Shown here in pieces: positions 6,535-11,368 of a DNA stretch of 11,368 nt. Under the pieces are notes generated by a model. It made no database searches. It saw only the letters and a program-made list of their open reading frames with translations, and was not told where the DNA came from. The stretch's first letter is position 1, and each line of letters begins with the position of its first letter. A program made the position numbers and the translations under genes. Source of the DNA: Rhizobiaceae bacterium (GTDB taxonomy: Bacteria > Pseudomonadota > Alphaproteobacteria > Rhizobiales > Rhizobiaceae); NCBI GenBank assembly GCA_014380965.1, contig JACMIV010000260.1:1-11368 (forward strand), read 5' to 3'.

Positions 6535-7992
6535 TCAGGCGTCGACGGCGACGGCGACGGCGGGCAGGATCTCGGGCTCGCCCGGCGCGGTCGCGGACGG
6601 CGCGAAGGCGCGGTTCCAGGCGTCGAGGCTCGCGATCTTGTAGGCCTCGGCGAGCGTTGGATAGTTGAACGTGTTCTCCATGAAGTAGTCGATCGTGCCC
6701 TTGAGGTTGAGGACGGCCTGTCCGATGTGGACGAGTTCCGTCGCGCCTTCGCCGACGATGTGGACGCCGAGAAGACGGCGCGTCTTCTTGGAGAAGATCA
6801 TCTTCATCATGCCGTTCTGGAGGCCCATGATATGGCCGCGCGAGGTCTCGCGGAAGCGCGCGATGCCGCATTCGTAAGGGATGCCGCGCTTGCGGACCTC
6901 CTCCTCCGTCATCCCCACGGTGGAGATTTCCGGGACGGAGTATATCCCGTAGGGAAAGAACTCCGGCGCCGGCGGCGGGGCACGGCCGACGGCGTGGCAG
7001 GCGGCGAGCCGCCCCTGCTCCATCGAGGTGGAGGCAAGGCTCGGGAAGCCGATCACGTCGCCGGCGGCGTAGATGTGCGGCACGGAGGTCTGGAGCGTCT
7101 TCGGATCGACCGTGATGCGGCCGCGATGGTCGCAGTCGATGCCGACGGCGGGAAGGTTCAGCGTGTCCGTCTCGCCGACGCGGCCGGCGGCGAAGAGGAG
7201 CATGTCGCTCGACACGTTCCGGCCCGTCGCGATCTTGCAGAGCGGCCGGCCGGTCGGATCGATCTCGACCGAACTCACCTCGGCGCCCAGGCGTATCGAG
7301 ACGTTGCGGTCGCGCAGCTCGTGGATGAACTCGTCGAGCAGCTCCTTGTCGATGAAGTCGAGGAAGGTTGGGCGCGGCTCGATCAGCGTGACGGCGACGT
7401 CGAGGGCGGAGAAGATCGTCGCATACTCGACGCCGATGACGCCCGCCCCGATGACGGCGAGGCTGCGCGGCAGCTTTTCGATCGACAGGATTTCGTCGCT
7501 GTCGAAGACGTTGATGCCGTTGAAGGGGATGTAGTCGGGCCGGAAGGGGCGCGTCCCGCAGGCGATGACGGCGAAGCCGAAACCGTGGATGTCGACGTCG
7601 CCGTCGGCCGCCGCGGTCACCTCGATCTGATGGGCCGACACGAATCGTGCCGAGCCGGAGACCGTCTTCACGAAGTTGCGGCTGAACTGGTGTTCGAGGA
7701 CATCGACCTCGTGTTCCAGGGTCTTGGCCGTGCGCGCCATCAGGTCGGCCGCGGTGATGTCCTTCTTGACGCGATAGGCGCGGCCGTAGAAGCCGCGCTC
7801 CCGCCAGCCGGTGAGGTTCAGCACGGTCTCGCGCATGGTCTTCGACGGGATCGTCCCGGTATGGACGGAGACGCCGCCGACCTCGGGGCGCTTGTCGACC
7901 ACGAGGACGGTCTTGCCGAGCTTCGAGGCCTGGATGGCGGCTCTGCGGCCGGAGGGGCCGCTGCCGATGACGATCAGATCGTAGTCTGCCAT
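6535..7992 (-). CDS. sthA: Soluble (Si-specific) NAD(P)+ transhydrogenase
   Basis: This 485-residue flavoprotein belongs to the pyridine nucleotide-disulfide oxidoreductase fold and should be the cytoplasmic enzyme that moves hydride between NADPH and NAD+. In order: FAD-binding GSGPSG (10-15), the segment VGGVSVHTGTIPSK (38-51) where the two redox cysteines of lipoamide dehydrogenase are replaced by Ser and Thr, the NAD(P)-binding GAGVIG (182-187), the second FAD motif IYAAGDVIG (307-315) and the dimerisation domain (about 350-465). The C-terminal catalytic His of disulfide reductases is Tyr here (NYPTLAEAYK, 443-452). Loss of these residues is typical of SthA and separates it from dihydrolipoamide dehydrogenase. 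ATG 7992 is preceded by GAGG at a good distance; the frame stays open to 8157 but the extra 55 residues look non-coding. The 189-base gap upstream shows only a small GATCCG/CGGATC inverted repeat (8043-8062) and no clear promoter. Confidence 0.94.
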   Translation of the reverse strand: MADYDLIVIGSGPSGRRAAIQASKLGKTVLVVDKRPEVGGVSVHTGTIPSKTMRETVLNLTGWRERGFYGRAYRVKKDITAADLMARTAKTLEHEVDVLEHQFSRNFVKTVSGSARFVSAHQIEVTAAADGDVDIHGFGFAVIACGTRPFRPDYIPFNGINVFDSDEILSIEKLPRSLAVIGAGVIGVEYATIFSALDVAVTLIEPRPTFLDFIDKELLDEFIHELRDRNVSIRLGAEVSSVEIDPTGRPLCKIATGRNVSSDMLLFAAGRVGETDTLNLPAVGIDCDHRGRITVDPKTLQTSVPHIYAAGDVIGFPSLASTSMEQGRLAACHAVGRAPPPAPEFFPYGIYSVPEISTVGMTEEEVRKRGIPYECGIARFRETSRGHIMGLQNGMMKMIFSKKTRRLLGVHIVGEGATELVHIGQAVLNLKGTIDYFMENTFNYPTLAEAYKIASLDAWNRAFAPSATAPGEPEILPAVAVAVDA

Positions 7993-8181
7993 GGAAACCT
8001 CGTCCGCTGAGTGAGTCGCGCGGTGAGCGAAGGCGGCGGCGGGATCCGTCGATGCCCGGATCTCCCTACGACACCAATGTTGCGCGAAGCCGACAGTGCC
8101 GCCCTCCTCGCTGCAATGCAACACGAAGCGCCGCATGACGGCCGCCGGGCGCCGCAATGCGATCTCGTGGTCATCGCGCCC

Positions 8182-9402
8182 TCAGCTCGCGACGGCCAAA
8201 CTCGGCTCGTCAGTCTGGACCGTTTCGTCGGGTTGCAGCGAAAGGGGCGAGCAGACGCGGTTGCGGCCGGTTCGCTTGGCCACGTAGAGGGCTGCGTCGG
8301 CGGCGAGGATCAACTCGTTCGGCTGGACGAAATCAGACGGCGTGGCCGCGGCGACCCCGATGCTCACCGTGACGCAGCGCGTCGGCTCGTTGCACTCGTG
8401 GGGCATTGCGCCGGCTTCGATGGCCGCTCGCATCCGCTCCGCGACGACGCATCCTGCCACGAGATCGAGCCCGGGCAGAACGAACACCAATTCCTCGCCG
8501 CCGAAGCGGACCGCGATGTCGATCCCCGGCCGGGTCTGCGCCAATGCTCTGCGAGCGACGTCCTTGATGCAGACATCGCCCTCGAGATGGCCGTAGCGGT
8601 CGTTGAACGCCTTGAATCGATCGATGTCGAGCACGAGGACGGCAACGTCCGCCGCGTCTTGCGAAGGATTTTCCCAGAGCAGGGCCAACGCCTCGTCCAT
8701 CGCCCGCCGATTCAGCAGACCGGTGAGCGGGTCGGTCTTCGACAGGGCGTCGAGCTCATCGTTCTGAAGTCTGTCCCGCAGGCTGTAGAGATAGGCGAGC
8801 CGGTTCTGATGCTCGATACGGTAGGACGCGATCGCCGTGAAGATGCCGCCTCCCAGGATCAGCATGATCGTCGATTGCTTGATCTCGGGCGGTATCTCCT
8901 CGACATTCATCACCGCGCCGGCGTTCATCAGGAAGCAGACCAGAAGCCCGAAGGCAGCGTAACGGAACCGCAGATTGTATGCGATGACCGGGAAGAGCAT
9001 GACGAGGATGACGCCCGTGTGCTGATATTGGCGCAGCGGCGCCTCGCTGACGAGCATCAGAAACAGCAAGCTGGCGACGATGACGATTGGCAATACGCAA
9101 GTGGCCATCTCGCGGACGAAAACCGATGGATTGCGAGAGACGATGAAGATCATCATCATGATGATGGGCGACACGACGGCAAGCCGCGTGAACGCGGCGA
9201 GGCCGAACACGTCGGGGACATGGGTGAGATCGGTGACCAGGAAAACATCGTAGATGGCGAGCGCGACCCATCCGCTCACAGCGTGCGAACGACAGATCGC
9301 CTGCCTGGTGTCTGCCTCGTATCGCTCTTCTAGCGCCCGCGGAAACCGAAGTTCCCGAAAGCCCTGTCGTAGCGTCGTCTGGACCTGGTCGTTGAGCGAC
9401 AT
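8182..9402 (-). CDS. Membrane-anchored diguanylate cyclase (GGDEF domain)
   Basis: This 406-residue protein has a cytoplasmic N-terminus of about 40 residues, roughly six membrane helices (about 41-58, 64-88, 99-118, 128-143, 147-165 and 178-193), a short linker, and a GGDEF domain (about 215-385). The GGDEF domain should make cyclic di-GMP from two GTP. TDPLTGLLNRRA (223-234), DIDRFKAFNDRYGH (259-272) and the signature GGEEL (301-305) are present. Metal ligand Asp259 and the guanine-binding pair Asn267 and Asp276 keep the spacing seen in PleD, so it is probably active. The inhibitory I-site motif Arg-x-x-Asp is not intact: RPGID puts Arg one place too far from Asp295. The membrane part looks like a MASE-type sensor, but I cannot assign it to a named class. 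An AGGA lies six bases before the ATG. It is divergent from pabB. Confidence 0.92.
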   Translation of the reverse strand: MSLNDQVQTTLRQGFRELRFPRALEERYEADTRQAICRSHAVSGWVALAIYDVFLVTDLTHVPDVFGLAAFTRLAVVSPIIMMMIFIVSRNPSVFVREMATCVLPIVIVASLLFLMLVSEAPLRQYQHTGVILVMLFPVIAYNLRFRYAAFGLLVCFLMNAGAVMNVEEIPPEIKQSTIMLILGGGIFTAIASYRIEHQNRLAYLYSLRDRLQNDELDALSKTDPLTGLLNRRAMDEALALLWENPSQDAADVAVLVLDIDRFKAFNDRYGHLEGDVCIKDVARRALAQTRPGIDIAVRFGGEELVFVLPGLDLVAGCVVAERMRAAIEAGAMPHECNEPTRCVTVSIGVAAATPSDFVQPNELILAADAALYVAKRTGRNRVCSPLSLQPDETVQTDEPSLAVAS

Positions 9403-9640
9403 TCTGTTCCTACCTGCCTCGATCGGCCGTTCGACGCTTGGCGGAAAAGTAGGCGCGAAGCGCTAAGAAACCCTGCCGGTCGGACAGCCCATTTCTCACG
9501 GGCCCCTCGGATATGGCGGCGGGAACCCGCAAGAAGAGATTTGCCGCTCACCCGACCTCGGGCAGCAGGGCAAGCCAAGAGAGGCGCCGCGCAGGTAAGG
9601 GTCAGGCGTCGAATCATCGCTTTGACGAGGCTTGCGAACC
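9403..9640. promoter_or_regulatory. Divergent intergenic region between the diguanylate cyclase gene and pabB
   Basis: This 238-base non-coding gap should contain promoters for both flanking genes. I see no clear -35/-10 pair, no TRAP- or T-box-like leader, and no strong long inverted repeat. A GACGAGG at 9624-9630 is the likely ribosome binding site for pabB. Confidence 0.4.
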
Positions 9641-11077
9641 ATGCTTCACATCGCCGGCATGTGGGTCAGACGCATCGATTTCATGGAGCCCGCCGAGGCG
9701 GCGGCGCGGTTGCGGGGGCTCGGGGGCCTCGCCTTCCTCGACAGCGCGATGCGCCATGCCGAACTTGGGCGCTACTCCTATGTCGCGGCGGACCCCTTCG
9801 CCGCCTTCGTCGTCGACGCCGAGGGCGCGCGGATCAGCTTCGATCCCGCCTCCGGCGAAGGAGCCGCCTTCGATCGGCTGCCAGGGCCCCCGCTCGACGC
9901 GCTCCGGGCCATCATGGCGCGCTTTCCGCTTCAGAAAGCGGAAGGCCTGCCGCCTTTCCAGGGGGGTGCGATCGGCGCGATCGGCTACGATTTCGCGCAC
10001 CATCTCGAAACACTTGCGGCGCCCGCGGACCTCGACCCTGCAGAGCCGACGCTGCGGTTCAACCTTTACGACACGCTGATCGCTTTCGACCTTGTGGAGC
10101 GGTCGGCGGTGATCCTGTCCTCCGGCCATCCCGAGGACGATCCGCTCGCCCGCCAAAAGCGCGCGGCGGATCGGATCGCCATGACGGAGGCGGCGTTGGC
10201 GCGTCGCCCGGATCCTTTCGCGAAGGTCTGGCGCGGCGCCGACGGGATCGTCTGGTCGTCGAACTTCACGCGCCAGACCTACGCCGCCGCGATCGACCGG
10301 GTGCGGGACTACATCCTCGCCGGCGACATCTATCAGGCCAATCTGGCCCAGCGCTTCACCTGCCGTCTGCCGCAAGACTTCGACGGGTTCGGCTTCTACG
10401 GGCGGCTGAGGGCCGCCAATCCCGCGCCCTTCGGCGCCTATCTCGAATTTCCGGGCCTCACGGTCGCCTCGTCCTCGCCCGAGCGCTTCCTGAAGCTTGC
10501 CGGTTCGGCGGTCGAGACGCGGCCGATCAAGGGCACGGCGCCGCGTTCGCCGGACGCGGCAAGCGACCGCGATCTCGCCGACGCGCTCCTCGCCTCGGAG
10601 AAGGATCGCGCCGAGAACGTCATGATCGTCGATCTCCTCCGAAACGATCTGGCGCGCGTGACGACGCCCGATTCGGTCGAGGTGCCGATGCTCTGCGGTC
10701 TCGAAAGCTACGCCTCGGTCCATCATCTCGTCTCGGTCGTGACCGGGACGCTGCGCGAGGGGGCCGACGGCTACGATCTCGTTGCCGCCTCCTTTCCCGG
10801 CGGCTCGATCACCGGTGCGCCGAAGATCCGAGCGATGGACATCATCACCGAGCTCGAAGGAACGGCGCGCGGGCTCTACTGCGGCTCGATCGGCTATCTC
10901 GGCTTCGACGGGACGCTCGACCTCAACATCGCGATCCGCACCGTGACGATCACCGGTGGCCGCGCGACGCTGCAGGCAGGCGGGGGCGTGACGATCCTCT
11001 CCGATCCGTTTGCGGAATACGAGGAGACGCTCGCCAAGGCGACGCGGGTCTTTGCAGCCTTCGAGGAGGAGGCGTGA
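9641..11077 (+). CDS. pabB: Aminodeoxychorismate synthase component I
   Basis: This 478-residue protein belongs to the chorismate-binding family and, with the glutaminase subunit, converts chorismate to 4-amino-4-deoxychorismate for p-aminobenzoate and folate. Motifs include SSPERFL (278-284), PIKGTAPR (295-302), ENVMIVDLLRNDL (325-337), PGGSITGAPKIRAM (386-399) and the C-terminal GGGVTILSDPFAEYEET (447-463). The Lys of PIKGT (Lys297) is the PabB nucleophile; anthranilate synthase TrpE has Ala there, so this is PabB. The N-terminal domain (about 1-200) has the usual weakly conserved layout with FLDSA and YSYVAADP. I chose ATG 9641 because GACGAGG ends ten bases before it; a TTG at 9632 is only one base from that site, and ATG 9659 is a further option. 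Its stop overlaps the start of pabA by four bases (GTGA), a sign of translational coupling. Confidence 0.94.
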   Translation: MLHIAGMWVRRIDFMEPAEAAARLRGLGGLAFLDSAMRHAELGRYSYVAADPFAAFVVDAEGARISFDPASGEGAAFDRLPGPPLDALRAIMARFPLQKAEGLPPFQGGAIGAIGYDFAHHLETLAAPADLDPAEPTLRFNLYDTLIAFDLVERSAVILSSGHPEDDPLARQKRAADRIAMTEAALARRPDPFAKVWRGADGIVWSSNFTRQTYAAAIDRVRDYILAGDIYQANLAQRFTCRLPQDFDGFGFYGRLRAANPAPFGAYLEFPGLTVASSSPERFLKLAGSAVETRPIKGTAPRSPDAASDRDLADALLASEKDRAENVMIVDLLRNDLARVTTPDSVEVPMLCGLESYASVHHLVSVVTGTLREGADGYDLVAASFPGGSITGAPKIRAMDIITELEGTARGLYCGSIGYLGFDGTLDLNIAIRTVTITGGRATLQAGGGVTILSDPFAEYEETLAKATRVFAAFEEEA

Positions 11078-11368
11078 TTCTCGTCATCGACAATTACGAC
11101 AGTTTCGTCTTCAACGTCGCCCGCTACATCGAGCGCGCCGGCGGCTCGACGCGCGTCGAGCGCAACGATCGGCTGACGGTGGAAGCGATCGAGGCCATGG
11201 CTCCGTCCGCCATCGTCGTCTCGCCCGGACCATGCAGCCCGCGCGAAGCCGGAATTTCGTTGGAGACGATCCGGCGATTGTCGGGCCGCATTCCGATCCT
11301 CGGCGTCTGCCTCGGGCACCAGTGCATCGGCGAGGTCTTCGGCGGCCGCGTCGAGCGGGCGCGCCGGC
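11074..11368 (+). CDS. pabA: Glutamine amidotransferase subunit of aminodeoxychorismate synthase, 3' end cut
   Basis: The first 98 residues of a class I glutamine amidotransferase are present and the gene runs off the right edge. It opens with ILVIDNYDSFVFNVARY (2-18), typical of PabA and TrpG, then SPGPCSP (50-56), and the nucleophile elbow GVCLGHQ (77-83) with the catalytic Cys79. The catalytic His and Glu would lie beyond the window. This subunit releases ammonia from glutamine for PabB. I call it PabA rather than TrpG because it follows pabB directly; the sequence alone cannot separate the two, and one protein can serve both synthases in some bacteria. The start is GTG, overlapping the pabB stop in a GTGA, with a strong GGAGGAGG ribosome binding site inside the end of pabB. 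Confidence 0.93.
   Translation, partial: MILVIDNYDSFVFNVARYIERAGGSTRVERNDRLTVEAIEAMAPSAIVVSPGPCSPREAGISLETIRRLSGRIPILGVCLGHQCIGEVFGGRVERARR

Noticed and set aside
6535..7992. Dihydrolipoamide dehydrogenase or mercuric reductase
   Set aside because: Both redox cysteines and the C-terminal His are replaced, which fits soluble transhydrogenase.
6514..8010. 498-codon plus-strand frame opposite sthA
   Set aside because: It is a shadow of sthA: highly acidic and Asp/Val/Gly-rich composition, no recognisable domain, and the opposite strand encodes every SthA motif.
7993..8157. N-terminal extension of SthA (55 residues)
   Set aside because: The flavoprotein fold begins right after ATG 7992, which has a good GAGG site; the extra residues look like translated intergenic DNA.
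8011..9333. 440-codon plus-strand frame opposite the diguanylate cyclase gene
   Set aside because: It is antisense to a gene with intact GGDEF motifs; low-complexity His/Asp/Glu stretches reflect the complementary codons of the membrane domain.
9614..10726. 370-codon minus-strand frame opposite pabB
   Set aside because: It is the complement of a well-conserved PabB and has an Arg/Gly/Glu-rich composition without any motif.

Overview
The window is GC-rich chromosomal DNA from an alphaproteobacterium, most likely a member of the Hyphomicrobiales (Rhizobiales). That placement rests on the overall look of the proteins (RibA with a decayed N-terminal domain, a cysteine-less SthA, a SelO ending in Phe-Cys-Gly-Thr) and on codon use; no rRNA or other taxonomic marker is present. 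I see no transposase, integrase, phage gene, tRNA, rRNA or CRISPR array. Coding density is high and the longest non-coding gap is about 295 bases.

Layout from left to right. Positions 1-4129 carry four genes on the minus strand, in transcription order: ribA (GTP cyclohydrolase II with a degenerate DHBP-synthase-like N-domain), selO (protein adenylyltransferase), a cytochrome b561 gene, and an MDR-type dehydrogenase cut by the left edge. The last three are closely spaced and may form one transcript. A 295-base divergent intergenic region (4130-4424) with three copies of a short AT-richer motif separates ribA from a plus-strand TauE/SafE permease gene (4425-5261). The permease gene converges on an RbsD/FucU-family gene with only six bases between the stop codons. 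Leftward from about 8.0 kb come sthA (soluble transhydrogenase), maiA (zeta-class GST, maleylacetoacetate isomerase-like) and the RbsD/FucU gene. A membrane-bound diguanylate cyclase (8182-9402, minus) follows and is divergent from the folate pair pabB-pabA (9641 to the right edge, plus), whose stop and start codons overlap by four bases.

Functionally this is mostly housekeeping: riboflavin precursor synthesis (ribA), p-aminobenzoate/folate synthesis (pabB-pabA), pyridine nucleotide balance (sthA), and c-di-GMP signalling. Several genes (selO, b561, sthA, the GST, the TauE/SafE permease) have redox or sulfur connections, but the sequence gives no direct evidence that they act together. I did not find a convincing undescribed multi-gene system. 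The best points for a second look are enzymes with altered key residues: the zinc-ligand-free MDR dehydrogenase near ribA, the Asn-to-Cys change in the RbsD/FucU protein, the shifted I-site of the diguanylate cyclase, and the repeated motif in the ribA/permease intergenic region.
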